From: Hyphomicrobium sp.
GTDB taxonomy: Bacteria; Pseudomonadota; Alphaproteobacteria; Rhizobiales; Hyphomicrobiaceae
NCBI GenBank assembly: GCA_002928515.1
Contig: PERI01000007.1
Location: 25,665-89,664, forward strand
DNA length: 64,000 nt
Reading direction: 5' to 3'
The position numbers and the translations under genes are program-made. Positions 43,761-52,439 of this stretch are shown here, piece after piece; positions within the stretch are counted from its first letter, which is position 1, and each line of letters opens with the position of its first letter. The notes under the pieces were generated by a model. The model was not told where the DNA came from and did not search any database. It worked only from the letters and a program-made list of their open reading frames with translations.

Positions 43761-45908
43761 ATGAACGAGCAGCTCAAATCCGAGATTTTCCACGGTGCCT
43801 GTCCGCACGATTGCCCAGACACGTGCGCGATGAACTATGAAGTGCGCGCCGGTCAGCTCGTTTCCGTCACCGGCAAAAAGGATCACCCATTCACGCGCGG
43901 TGGTCTCTGCGTGAAGCTGAAAGATTTCGACGCCCATCACGTCAACCCGGACCGCTTGATGTTTCCCATGCGCCGCGTCGGGCCGAAGGGATCGGGCCCC
44001 AACGGGGGCAATAATTTCGAGCGCATCACGTGGGCTGAAGCGATCAAGGCGATCGGTGACAATTGGCGCACGACTATTGCCGATTACGGCAGCCAAGCGA
44101 TCATGCCCTACAGCTATCTGGGCAACATGGGCCTCGTACAGGGCATCAACTCAGGCGACCCATTTTTCAATCGCCTAGGCACGACGGTGAACGAAAAAAC
44201 CTTCTGCACGAGTGGCTCGTCAACCGCGTGGCTGTTAACGCACGGACCGACCGGCGGCGTCGATCCAGAAAGTTTTGTCCATTCAAAATTCATCGTGATC
44301 TGGGCCTGCAACACCATCTCGACCAACTTGCATCACTGGCCGTTCGTGTTGGAAGCGCAAAGGCGCGGCGCGAAGATCGTCGTTGTCGATCCCTATAAAT
44401 CGCGCACGGCAAAGGCCGCAGACTGGCACATCTGTCCCAAACCCGGCACCGATGGCGCGTTAGCACTCGGCATTATCAAATCGATGATCGAACAAGGCGT
44501 CGTCGATCAAGACTATGTCGATCAGCATGTTCTGGGCTTTGCAGAACTGAAAGTGCGCGCGGCGGAATTCACGCCCGAGCTGGTTGAAAAAATCACCGGC
44601 GTCAATGCCGCCGATATTAAAAAATTCGCTTACGAATTTGCAACTTCGCAACCATCCGCCATTCGCATTGGCGTGGCCATCGAGCGCTCGGCCGGTGGCG
44701 CGCAAGCCTCGCGCGCGATCTACGCCCTGCCTGCATTGGCTGGATCGTGGCGCCACGTCGGCGGCGGCATGTTGCAATTGCCGTTGTGGGACTTCCCGGT
44801 AGATTGGGCGAAGGCCGCGCGGCCCGACTTCATCAAACCCGGTACACGCGTCGTGAACAATCTGCGCTTAGGCGCGGCACTAACCGGCGAAATGAAACTA
44901 GATCCGCCGATCAAGTCGCTGTTCGTGTTCTGCACCAATCCGGTCAGCCAAACGCCAGAGACGAACAAAATCGTCGAAGGCTTGAAGCGCGAGGATCTGT
45001 TCACCGTCGTTGCCGAACACTTCATCACCGACACGGCGAAGTATGCCGATATTCTTCTGCCGTCCGCCATGGCGGGCGAAGCCGAAGACATGATGTGGTC
45101 GTGGGGAACGTTCTATTTCACGTACAATCAGAAAGCGATCGATCCGCCCGGCGAATGCAAACCAACGTCCGATATGTGGAGATTGCTGGCCGCTGAAATG
45201 GGCTTTGACGATCCCGTTTTCAAAATGACCGATAGCGAGTTGTGCGCGGCCTACATCAACTGGGATGACCCGAAGATGGGCGGCGTCGATATGGACTACT
45301 TCAAAAAGCACGGTTACTACAAAATCGATGTTGGCTCCGCCGATACGCGGACGCCGCACGCCAACGGCAACTTCCCGACGCCGTCGGGCAAAGTCGAAGT
45401 GCTGCTACCCGATCACAAGAACTTCGTCGCCGGTCCGTTCCGCGCGATGTATGACGGTGAACAGGACGGAACGCCGGTCGATCCGTTACCGGGTTATGAG
45501 GCGCCACGCGAGACAGCGGAAGCCGCACCTGAACTTGCCAAGAAGTATCCGCTCAACATCATCTCGCCTAAGAGCCACGGGTTCCTGAATTCGTGCTACG
45601 CGAACGAGCCGCATAAGATCAAAGGCCAAGGCGAGCAGTTCGTCATGATCTCACCGGCTGATGCCGCAACACGCAACATTCGTGAAGGCGATCCGGTGCG
45701 TGTGAAAAACGACCGCGGCGATTTCCAAGGCGTCGCGCGCGTCACCGATGACGTCAACCCCGGCATCGTCGTGGCGACACTCGGCTACTGGCGCTCGCTC
45801 AACCGTTCTGATGGCTCGGTGAATTCGATCTCGTCGGATGCCTGGAGTGGATTAGGCCGCGCGCCCACCTACTCGGACAATTTGGTGGAAGTGACGCGGG
45901 TGAATTGA
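43761..45908 (+). CDS. Molybdopterin oxidoreductase (DMSO reductase family)
   Basis: The 715-residue catalytic subunit has an N-terminal [4Fe-4S] motif, C-x3-C-x3-C-x27-C at Cys14, Cys18, Cys22 and Cys50 (start ACPHDCPDTCAMN). It has a DPYKSRTAKAAD pterin-binding stretch, GVAIERSAGGAQASRAI, and a C-terminal molybdopterin-binding domain (YPLNIISPKSHGF, PADAATRNIREGDPVRVKND). Cys149 in EKTFCTSGS is a candidate molybdenum ligand. No signal peptide or twin-arginine motif, so it is probably cytoplasmic. No electron-transfer or chaperone partner gene is adjacent, so formate dehydrogenase, a reductase of unknown substrate and an assimilatory type remain possible. The start at 43761 follows GGAGAG; a terminator-like hairpin follows at 45966. 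Confidence 0.88.
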   Translation: MNEQLKSEIFHGACPHDCPDTCAMNYEVRAGQLVSVTGKKDHPFTRGGLCVKLKDFDAHHVNPDRLMFPMRRVGPKGSGPNGGNNFERITWAEAIKAIGDNWRTTIADYGSQAIMPYSYLGNMGLVQGINSGDPFFNRLGTTVNEKTFCTSGSSTAWLLTHGPTGGVDPESFVHSKFIVIWACNTISTNLHHWPFVLEAQRRGAKIVVVDPYKSRTAKAADWHICPKPGTDGALALGIIKSMIEQGVVDQDYVDQHVLGFAELKVRAAEFTPELVEKITGVNAADIKKFAYEFATSQPSAIRIGVAIERSAGGAQASRAIYALPALAGSWRHVGGGMLQLPLWDFPVDWAKAARPDFIKPGTRVVNNLRLGAALTGEMKLDPPIKSLFVFCTNPVSQTPETNKIVEGLKREDLFTVVAEHFITDTAKYADILLPSAMAGEAEDMMWSWGTFYFTYNQKAIDPPGECKPTSDMWRLLAAEMGFDDPVFKMTDSELCAAYINWDDPKMGGVDMDYFKKHGYYKIDVGSADTRTPHANGNFPTPSGKVEVLLPDHKNFVAGPFRAMYDGEQDGTPVDPLPGYEAPRETAEAAPELAKKYPLNIISPKSHGFLNSCYANEPHKIKGQGEQFVMISPADAATRNIREGDPVRVKNDRGDFQGVARVTDDVNPGIVVATLGYWRSLNRSDGSVNSISSDAWSGLGRAPTYSDNLVEVTRVN

Positions 45909-45965
45909 GCGATCAATCATTCCGGCTAAAGCAAAGTGCCGGAGCCACCAGCGTCAGCATATTGC

Positions 45966-45991
45966 ATTGCCCGGATCTTGGTCCGGGCAAT
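45966..45991 (+). terminator. Hairpin terminator after the molybdopterin oxidoreductase
   Basis: ATTGCCCGGA (45966-45975) pairs perfectly with TCCGGGCAAT (45982-45991) around a 6-base loop, followed by TGCGTTT. Ten base pairs, but the T-run is weak. Confidence 0.6.
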
Positions 45992-46043
45992 TGCGTTTGG
46001 TATCGTACCCTACATTTAGCCCTGCGCTGCGGCATGTGAGGTG

Positions 46044-46063
46044 TCTGTTCCCTAGGGAACAGA
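46044..46063. promoter_or_regulatory. Perfect 20-bp palindrome with GTTCC-N4-GGAAC core
   Basis: The 20 bases from TCTGTTCCC are their own reverse complement. The core GTTCC-N4-GGAAC also occurs upstream of both small Cys-rich genes (2202-2215 and 3746-3759). It lies 140 bases before the DUF3307 gene in a gap with no gene; a dimeric repressor site or a cruciform is possible. Confidence 0.5.
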
Positions 46064-46200
46064 TGTCTCCTCCTGCGCCATCTATGCCAATGAAACGCAA
46101 TCCATTGGCGAACGTATCTGTGCCAAGCAAAGCGCTGGCTTCTTCTCTATTGCAGACGTTCGCGGAAGCTAGGAGCGCGCACTGAAAGGTTAATATCGCA

Positions 46201-46605
46201 ATGCCGCTGGATGTCACCAATCTGACGCCCGAGCACGCCGCACTCGCGGCCGTGGCGTATTTGATGGTCAAGCACGCGGCTGCCGACTTTGTGCTGCAAA
46301 CTGAAAATCAGCGCACTCAAAAAGGCACGTACGGAAAAACGGGCGGCCTCACGCACGCGGCCACCCATGTCGCATTAACAGCGCCGGTCTTCTTGGCGAT
46401 GCCAAGCCTCACAGCAAACCTGATCGCAGGACTTCTGGGGTTAGAATTTGTCATTCATTACCACATCGACTGGCTCAAAGAGCAGCTCGTGCGACGCAAT
46501 GGCTGGACCACTCACGACACCGCGTTCTGGTGGGCCATCGGCATTGACCAGATGATACATGGGCTAACCTATATCGGCCTGCTCTGGATTGCCTTTGGGG
46601 CTTGA
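46201..46605 (+). CDS. DUF3307 family membrane protein
   Basis: The 134-residue protein has the family opening LMVKHAAADFVLQTENQR, then THAATHVALTAPVFLAM and membrane helices LIAGLLGLEFVIHYHIDWLK and DQMIHGLTYIGLLWIAFGA. The family name is descriptive; no function is established. The 292-base gap upstream holds a terminator and a 20-bp palindrome. The stop is 149 bases before the sigF-type gene. Confidence 0.8.
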   Translation: MPLDVTNLTPEHAALAAVAYLMVKHAAADFVLQTENQRTQKGTYGKTGGLTHAATHVALTAPVFLAMPSLTANLIAGLLGLEFVIHYHIDWLKEQLVRRNGWTTHDTAFWWAIGIDQMIHGLTYIGLLWIAFGA

Positions 46606-46706
46606 AGCAAACGCTGAGTTCAGGTAGGTGGCAACGCCCGATTAACCGGACGATACAACAGGAAAAAAGCGCTCAGAAATGCGCTATCCTGTCCGCTGAG
46701 AAAAAT

Positions 46707-46732
46707 GTAACACATGCGGCATTGGCGGCGAA
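46707..46732 (+). promoter_or_regulatory. SigF-type ECF promoter of the sigF-nrsF operon
   Basis: GTAACA at 46707-46712 and CGAA at 46729-46732 are separated by exactly 16 bases, matching the Caulobacter SigF motif GTAACC-N16-CGAA except for one base. It lies 21 bases before the start of the sigma gene, implying autoregulation. Confidence 0.65.
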
Positions 46733-46753
46733 TGCTCATTCAAGAGGCGTAGT

Positions 46754-47311
46754 TTGGACTGGAAAGCTCGGGAAACGGAGTGGTCGCAACTCATGTGCGC
46801 GGCCATAGGCGGCGATGAGGCTGCGTACCGGAAATTACTCGCCGATCTGTCGCGGGCTTTACGGCCCATCGTCAGACGTGGATTTGCCGGCGTCACTGCG
46901 GCGCAAAGCGAGGTCGAGGACGTGGTTCAGGAAGTGATGTTGGCTATTCATTTGAAGCGCCACACATGGGATCAGACCAAACCGATTGGTCCTTGGATCA
47001 TGGCAATTTCGCGCAACAAGATGATCGACGACCTGCGACGCAAAGGGCGACGCGGCGAAGTGCCAATCGACGGCATGATGGATTTGCTCGAAGCCGGTGG
47101 TCACGAGGACGCGATCCACGCTCATGACGTCAATCGCGTTTTGGATGGGTTGACCGGCAAGAACCGCGAGATCGTCCAGGCCATCACACTCGATGGCCAC
47201 TCCGCGCGCGATGTCGCCGAGCGCTTAGGTATGACGGAAGTTGCTGTTCGCGTGTCACTGCATCGCAGTTTGAAAGCGCTGGCGCAAGTTTATCAAGAGA
47301 CAAAGACATGA
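46754..47311 (+). CDS. sigF: SigF-type ECF sigma factor
   Basis: The 185-residue protein has region 2 (LCAAIGGDEAAYRKLLADLS, then EVEDVVQEVMLAIHLKRHTW, PIGPWIMAISRNKMIDDLRR) and region 4 (LTGKNREIVQAITLDGHSAR, DVAERLGMTEVAVRVSLHRS). Its partner downstream is an NrsF-type anti-sigma factor, which defines the SigF group; in Caulobacter this group answers to heavy-metal and oxidative stress. It starts at a TTG (46754) behind GAGG at proper distance. The stop overlaps the next start by ATGA. A SigF-type promoter motif stands 21 bases upstream. Confidence 0.88.
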   Translation: MDWKARETEWSQLMCAAIGGDEAAYRKLLADLSRALRPIVRRGFAGVTAAQSEVEDVVQEVMLAIHLKRHTWDQTKPIGPWIMAISRNKMIDDLRRKGRRGEVPIDGMMDLLEAGGHEDAIHAHDVNRVLDGLTGKNREIVQAITLDGHSARDVAERLGMTEVAVRVSLHRSLKALAQVYQETKT

Positions 47312-47949
47312 AGACCGACGACCTGATCAATGCCCTGGCCGCCGATACGGCAACGCAGAAGCGCCCTATCAGCCAAACGATCGCTTTGGCGATTGCGACA
47401 GGCTGCATCGTGTCGGCTGCACTTCTGATTGGCCATCTAGGCGTGCGCACAGGCTTGGTAGAGACCATCATGCAGTCGTGGCATCTGGTCACAAAAATCG
47501 CCTTTACCCTGGCGCTGGCAATACCGGCGTACTTTATCGTGCAGCGTGCCGCACGGCCGGACGGTGAAGCCCAGTCATTGTGGCCGCTGCTCGCCATTGC
47601 ACCTGCCATGCTGCTGGCCGCCGTCGGTTTTGAATTTATGACCGGTGCCAATGACGATGTGTCTAACGTCATCATGTCGCCGAATTGGAGCGTGTGCGTC
47701 ATTCACATTCCGCTTCTATCGATGGCGCCACTCGCTGCTGTGCTGTGCGCTTTGAAGCAAGGTGCTCCCGCCAACCCGACGTTAGCCGGTGCGTTCGGTG
47801 GTTTGTTCTCGGCTGCATTGGGATCTGTGTTGTACGCAACGTTCTGCGATGCCGATAATCCAATGTTCGTTGCCGTTTGGTACACAGTCGCAATATTAGC
47901 AATGACCGCTCTTGGCGCACTATTAGGCTCGCGTATTTTGCGCTGGTAA
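47308..47949 (+). CDS. nrsF: NrsF-type membrane anti-sigma factor (DUF1109)
   Basis: The 213-residue inner-membrane protein has six hydrophobic segments. Its two conserved cysteines are Cys130 in NWSVCVIHIPLLSM and Cys180 in YATFCDADNPMFVAVWY. In Caulobacter the equivalent pair (Cys131 and Cys181) senses the stress and releases SigF. The close match in position supports both the family and the mechanism. Translation is coupled to sigF. It is convergent with the puuB-like gene, 12 bases apart. Confidence 0.9.
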   Translation: MKTDDLINALAADTATQKRPISQTIALAIATGCIVSAALLIGHLGVRTGLVETIMQSWHLVTKIAFTLALAIPAYFIVQRAARPDGEAQSLWPLLAIAPAMLLAAVGFEFMTGANDDVSNVIMSPNWSVCVIHIPLLSMAPLAAVLCALKQGAPANPTLAGAFGGLFSAALGSVLYATFCDADNPMFVAVWYTVAILAMTALGALLGSRILRW

Positions 47950-47961
47950 GTTTATCGCACG

Positions 47962-49233
47962 TCACAACTTATCGCGCAGCCGATAATACAGCATGCCGAG
48001 CGCCAGCATCTGATTGCCAGCCCAGCGACCGACCGGCAGTCGAACGTGCTTAATTTTGTCGAATAGATCGAACCGTTCCATCGTCCCGCAAATGGCGTCC
48101 GACACGATATCGGCGGCGATATGCGTGGCGTTGACGCCATGTCCGCAATACCCTTGCATGAAATAGACATTCGGCTCCAATCGACCGATCGCTGGAACGC
48201 GCGTGATGACGATGTCGATGCGACCGCCCCAGGCGTAATCGATGCGCACGTCCTTCAACTGCGGAAAAATTTCTATCAAGCGTGGCCGCATCGCAGCGAT
48301 GAGATCTTTAGGATCGCGATTGGAGTAGTTGCAGCGACCGCCAAACAAGATCCGTCGATCGGCTGAGGTGCGAAAATAATCGAGCACGATGTTGCTGTCT
48401 GCCACCGCCAGATCTTGCGGATTTAATGCGCGCACCGTGGCTTCACTCAGCGCTTCGGTGGCGATGATGTAGCTGCCCGTTGGAAACAACAGCCCGTTGA
48501 GCCGTCCCCGCTGGAACGCATGATCGCTGTAGCCAGCAAGCACAATAGATTTGGCGTCCACACGGCCATGAGCTGTGCGGGCGAACGGACGCGCTCCGCC
48601 AGAAAATTCGACCACCGGACTGTCTTCGAAAATCTTGACACCGAGCCTGGCCGCCGCGCGCGCCTCGCCCAACAACAAATTGAGTGGGTGAACATGCCCG
48701 CTGCGCCGGTCGATGTAAGCGCCATGATACGCATCGGTACCAAGAACATCGCGCATACGTTCAGGCTCGACGATTTCAAGATCGCAGCCATCGCGATGAC
48801 TCTCGTCCACGTGTGCGCGCAGCATGTCCATGTGGCTGGGCTTGGCCGCCGCCTCCATCCATCCCGACTTGTAATCGCAGGCGATCTCGTAAGCCGCGAT
48901 GCGACGTTGAATGATGTCGTGCCCGAGATAACGGATCTCACGCACCATGCGGCGTCCGTCGTCGCCGAGCTGCCGAGCGATGGCCGCTTCCCCGCTGATA
49001 CCGGCAATCACCTGCCCGCCGTTGCGACCCGACGCACCCGCACCGATGCGACGCGACTCAACCAGCACGACCGAGTAACCACGCTCCGCCAATGTCAGCG
49101 CAGTCGCGACGCCTGAGAAACCACCGCCAATCACAGCGATGTCAGCCGCGACATTTCCGGACAAATGCGGATAGCGCGTGTCGTCATTTCGTGAGGCGTC
49201 ATAGTAGGTGGTGTTGAGGTCGCTGCTCATCAT
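47962..49233 (-). CDS. FAD-dependent amine oxidase, gamma-glutamylputrescine oxidase (PuuB) type
   Basis: The 423-residue protein has the N-terminal FAD motif IAVIGGGFSGVATALTLAER, followed by VESRRIGAGASGRNGGQVI, SLVLA-type SIVLAGYSDH, and C-terminal GYCGHGVNATHIAADIVSD, the DAO-family FAD end motif. PuuB oxidises gamma-glutamylputrescine to the aldehyde in the gamma-glutamylated route of putrescine use. The Pot transporter genes follow upstream on the same strand and a puuA-like gene lies beyond them, which supports this substrate. Other amine or D-amino-acid oxidases of the family are possible. Confidence 0.82.
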   Translation of the reverse strand: MMSSDLNTTYYDASRNDDTRYPHLSGNVAADIAVIGGGFSGVATALTLAERGYSVVLVESRRIGAGASGRNGGQVIAGISGEAAIARQLGDDGRRMVREIRYLGHDIIQRRIAAYEIACDYKSGWMEAAAKPSHMDMLRAHVDESHRDGCDLEIVEPERMRDVLGTDAYHGAYIDRRSGHVHPLNLLLGEARAAARLGVKIFEDSPVVEFSGGARPFARTAHGRVDAKSIVLAGYSDHAFQRGRLNGLLFPTGSYIIATEALSEATVRALNPQDLAVADSNIVLDYFRTSADRRILFGGRCNYSNRDPKDLIAAMRPRLIEIFPQLKDVRIDYAWGGRIDIVITRVPAIGRLEPNVYFMQGYCGHGVNATHIAADIVSDAICGTMERFDLFDKIKHVRLPVGRWAGNQMLALGMLYYRLRDKL

Positions 49234-49285
49234 GGCTCTTGAAAAGCGAAAATCGCGTCATGCGATACAATGCGCTAACGCGATA

Positions 49286-49297
49286 GACCACGTGGTC
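49286..49297. promoter_or_regulatory. Perfect 12-bp palindrome upstream of the puuB-like gene
   Basis: GACCACGTGGTC is self-complementary and lies about 53 bases upstream of the puuB-like start, in the gap after potI. An operator or a short hairpin is possible; no regulator is identified. Confidence 0.3.
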
Positions 49298-49341
49298 ACA
49301 AAGCCCTCAAGCCGGTAAATCCGCACAGGGTTTGCGAGCTT

Positions 49342-50145
49342 TTACTTCGCTCCGGCACTTGCACGTTGCTGCGCGCGGCGCGTGATAAAGCTCGCCGTCA
49401 GAACGCCCAATGTGACAATCGCAATCATGATGGTCGAGATCGCGTTGATTTCAGGTGTCACACCACGTCGCACTTGGCTGTAGATTTTGATCGGCAGCGT
49501 CGTTGCACCTGGTCCCTGCGCAAAGCTCGCAATGACAAGGTCGTCGAGCGAGAGCGTGAAAGCCAGCAGCCACGCCGAAATGACCGCTGGTGCGATAATC
49601 GGCAGCGTGACTTGCATAAACGTGTTGACCGGCGTCGCGCCCAAATCCATCGCCGCTTCTTCGACAGATTTGTCGAAATCAAGCAATCGTGCCTGAACGA
49701 CAACAGCGGCAAAGCACATCGAAAAGGTAATGTGCGCCATGACGATGGTCCAGAAGCCGCGATCGAAGTTGATAGCGACGAACAACAATAACAGAGACAA
49801 ACCGGTGATGACTTCCGGCATCACGAGCGGCGCAAAGATCATCCCTGAAAACAGCGTCCGGCCCGGAAAACGATTCATGCGCACGAGCACGATGGCCGCC
49901 AAAGTGCCAAGAATGGTGGCGACTGTCGCTGAAATAAAGGCAACACGCACCGTGACCCAAGCGGCGTCGAGCAAGTCCTCATTGGTAAGCAGACTTGCGT
50001 ACCATTTTGTCGACCACCCACCCCATACCGTGACAAGTCGCGACTCGTTGAATGAGTAAATCACCAACAGCAGAATGGGAATGTAGAGAAAGGCAAAACC
50101 CAGTGCGATCGACGTTGCATTGAACCAGGAAAAACGAGTGTTCAT
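49342..50145 (-). CDS. potI: Putrescine ABC transporter permease PotI
   Basis: The 267-residue permease has six membrane helices (FLYIPILLLVIYSFNESRLV, ATVATILGTLAAIVLVRMNR, VITGLSLLLLFVAINFDRG, AWLLAFTLSLDDLVIASFAQ) and the EAA loop VEEAAMDLGATPVNTFMQVT that contacts the ATPase. The start at 50145 overlaps the potH stop by ATGA; the longer frame to 50247 is unneeded. It pairs with PotH to form the transmembrane channel. Confidence 0.92.
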   Translation of the reverse strand: MNTRFSWFNATSIALGFAFLYIPILLLVIYSFNESRLVTVWGGWSTKWYASLLTNEDLLDAAWVTVRVAFISATVATILGTLAAIVLVRMNRFPGRTLFSGMIFAPLVMPEVITGLSLLLLFVAINFDRGFWTIVMAHITFSMCFAAVVVQARLLDFDKSVEEAAMDLGATPVNTFMQVTLPIIAPAVISAWLLAFTLSLDDLVIASFAQGPGATTLPIKIYSQVRRGVTPEINAISTIMIAIVTLGVLTASFITRRAQQRASAGAK

Positions 50146-51032
50146 CGCGCGGCCTCCCGCTCGTTGGCCTGCATGCGCTGGAAGAACATGATTGGGATGA
50201 TCAGCACGAGGAGGAGAACCACCGCAACAGCCGATGCAACAGGCCAATCGCTGTTATTGAAGAACTCGGACCACAATGTTTTTCCGATCATCAGAGTTTC
50301 CGACCCGCCGAGCAGATCCGGGATCACGAATTCGCCGACCGCTGGAATAAACACCAGCAAGCAGCCTGCAAAAACGCCCGCCAGCGACAACGGGAATGTA
50401 ATTTGCCAAAACGCCCGCCACGGCGGCGACCCCAAATCTTCGGCAGCCTCGATCAACGAAGGGCTGATCTTTTCCAAACTTGAATAGAGCGGCAGGATCA
50501 TGAAAGGCAGGTACGAATAGACGATGCCGATATAGACAGCGATGTTGGTGTTCATGATGGTGAGCGGCTCGGAGATCACGCCCATGTTCATCAAAAACAG
50601 ATTGAGCAAACCTTCTTTTTTCAGAATACCGATCCACGCATAAACGCGGATTAGGAACGACGTCCAAAACGGCAATATCACGAGCATCATGAGCGTAGCT
50701 CGCCATTCGTGCGGCGCGCGCGCCATGCCGTAAGCAATAGGATAACCGATCAGGAGCGTCAGAATTGTCGAGATACCTGCAATCTTGATGCTCGACCAAT
50801 AGGCATTGATGTAAAGCGGATCGGAGAAAATGAATGCATAATTCTCAAAATCGAGCTGCGAGACATAAGTTTTGATGGCGTCCCAGCCACCCGTAATATC
50901 GAGGGTTGGGATATAAGGCGGAATGGCACGCGTTGAATCGGACAGCGAGATTTTGAAAACTATGAAAAACGGAATCAGGAAAAAGAGCAGGAGCCAGATG
51001 TAGGGCGCAGCGATCACATACCAACGGCGCAT
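50142..51032 (-). CDS. potH: Putrescine ABC transporter permease PotH
   Basis: The 296-residue permease begins APYIWLLLFFLIPFFIVFKI and has the EAA loop IEAAEDLGSPPWRAFWQITF, then FAGCLLVFIPAVGEFVIPDL. The central NLFLMNMGVISEPLTIMNTN insert is typical of PotH. It lies 45 bases after the ATPase gene and is coupled to potI. Order and content make it the first permease of the transporter. Confidence 0.92.
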   Translation of the reverse strand: MRRWYVIAAPYIWLLLFFLIPFFIVFKISLSDSTRAIPPYIPTLDITGGWDAIKTYVSQLDFENYAFIFSDPLYINAYWSSIKIAGISTILTLLIGYPIAYGMARAPHEWRATLMMLVILPFWTSFLIRVYAWIGILKKEGLLNLFLMNMGVISEPLTIMNTNIAVYIGIVYSYLPFMILPLYSSLEKISPSLIEAAEDLGSPPWRAFWQITFPLSLAGVFAGCLLVFIPAVGEFVIPDLLGGSETLMIGKTLWSEFFNNSDWPVASAVAVVLLLVLIIPIMFFQRMQANEREAAR

Positions 51033-51077
51033 TGCTCAAAACTCCATTCGTATTCCCGGCAGTTCGTCGCGTGTCAA

Positions 51078-52313
51078 TTACTTCGTCAAGACAACTCCAG
51101 TGTCGGCTGGCCATTGCAGCCAAACCTGATCTTCCCATGTGATGGCGCGTTCGAACGATTGGGCTGAATTGGCACGCAGAGCCGTCACGCGCTGGCCGTT
51201 GGCAACACGCACGTGATAATGTGAAATCGAGCCCAAATAACCAACATCATCAACCTTGCCGCTGATCGCGTTTTCGGATTGCTCTGGTTTGTCGTGGGTA
51301 ATCCGCATTTTTTCCGGACGAAGGGCGAGCCAAACTTGTTGACCGACTGTCACGTTCTCAGCGCTACGGGTCTTGAAAGTTCCAGGACCATCCGCCCAAG
51401 CGATGTCGATCACGCCATCGGACACAGCCGATACTTTACCTTCTAATATGTTCACGTCGCCGATGAAATTCGCGACGTACCGCGAACCTGGATATTCGTA
51501 GATATCGCCCGGTGTTGCCACTTGAGCGATGATCCCTTTGTCCATGACAGCGATGCGGCTTGAGACTGTCATCGCCTCTTCCTGATCGTGCGTCACAATG
51601 ATGAAGGTTGTGCCGGTACTTTCTTGAATGCGCATCAGCTCGAATTGGGCTTGCCCGCGCAACCGCTTGTCGAGCGCACCGAGCGGTTCGTCGAGTAGCA
51701 TGATGCGAGGCTTTTTTGCGATGGCGCGAGCGAGCGCCACGCGTTGCTGCTGGCCACCCGACAATTGATTGGGTTTACGTTTGGCGAACGGCATCAGTTC
51801 GACCATGGCCATCGCCTGATCGACGCGAATATCGATTTCGCTTTTCGCCATACCTTCCTGGCGCAAACCGAAGCCGATATTGCTCTCGACCGTCATGTGC
51901 GGGAACAGCGCGTAGGATTGGAACATCATATTCACCGGCCGCTCATACGGCGGCAGGTCGGTAATGTCTTGGCCTTCGACGATAATGCGGCCCTCCGTGG
52001 GGCGTTCGAAACCAGCCAACATACGCAACAACGTGGACTTCCCGCATCCAGATGGCCCCAGCAGCGCAAAAAACTCGCGCTCATAAATGTCCAGCGTGCA
52101 GTTATTGACCGCAACGAAATCACCAAACCTCTTGGTAACGTTTTCAAACCGAACGATCGGCGGCTTTATGGGATTTTTCCAAGGCGCAAACCCAGATTGC
52201 GGAGCAAATGTGCGCGGACCGCTGCGGGTTTGACTTTGCGGCGGTGTGGCGCCGCCAGATGTGAGGTTGAAGTGTGCGTCCGTCGCGTTCGAGCTTGGAG
52301 CAGGACCCTGCAT
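51078..52313 (-). CDS. potG: Putrescine ABC transporter ATP-binding protein PotG/PotA
   Basis: The 411-residue ATPase has Walker A GPSGCGKSTLL, a Q-loop MMFQSYALFPHMTV, the signature LSGGQQQRVALARA, Walker B IMLLDEPLGALD and the switch TFIIVTHDQEEAM. A C-terminal TOBE regulatory domain follows (residues about 300-411). An extra N-terminal stretch of about 45 polar residues (residues 1-45, Ser/Thr/Pro-rich) precedes the ABC domain and is not usual in PotA. It follows potF across a hairpin, which suggests lower expression than the binding protein. Confidence 0.92.
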   Translation of the reverse strand: MQGPAPSSNATDAHFNLTSGGATPPQSQTRSGPRTFAPQSGFAPWKNPIKPPIVRFENVTKRFGDFVAVNNCTLDIYEREFFALLGPSGCGKSTLLRMLAGFERPTEGRIIVEGQDITDLPPYERPVNMMFQSYALFPHMTVESNIGFGLRQEGMAKSEIDIRVDQAMAMVELMPFAKRKPNQLSGGQQQRVALARAIAKKPRIMLLDEPLGALDKRLRGQAQFELMRIQESTGTTFIIVTHDQEEAMTVSSRIAVMDKGIIAQVATPGDIYEYPGSRYVANFIGDVNILEGKVSAVSDGVIDIAWADGPGTFKTRSAENVTVGQQVWLALRPEKMRITHDKPEQSENAISGKVDDVGYLGSISHYHVRVANGQRVTALRANSAQSFERAITWEDQVWLQWPADTGVVLTK

Positions 52314-52392
52314 GCTGGTGCGTCCTCGGCTATTTCGACGACAATCTCAATTGTGAATCTAATTAATCTGACGTCTGACGAATAAGCAAGTG

Positions 52393-52434
52393 AGACGCGG
52401 CGCCAAGGCTAATATTCACCTCGGCGCCGTGTCT
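52393..52434 (-). terminator. Stem-loop between potF and potG (attenuator or mRNA stabiliser)
   Basis: AGACGCGGCGCC (52393-52404) pairs with GGCGCCGTGTCT (52423-52434) with one G-T type mismatch around an 18-base loop, right after the potF stop on the minus strand. No T-run follows, so partial read-through with protection of the potF message is more likely than full stop. Confidence 0.6.
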
Positions 52435-52439
52435 GATCT

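Noticed and set aside
45954..46271. Minus-strand frame of 105 residues with a signal-like stretch and several cysteines
   Set aside because: It runs through the terminator hairpin and the 20-bp palindrome, overlaps the start of the DUF3307 gene, and has no good ribosome site.
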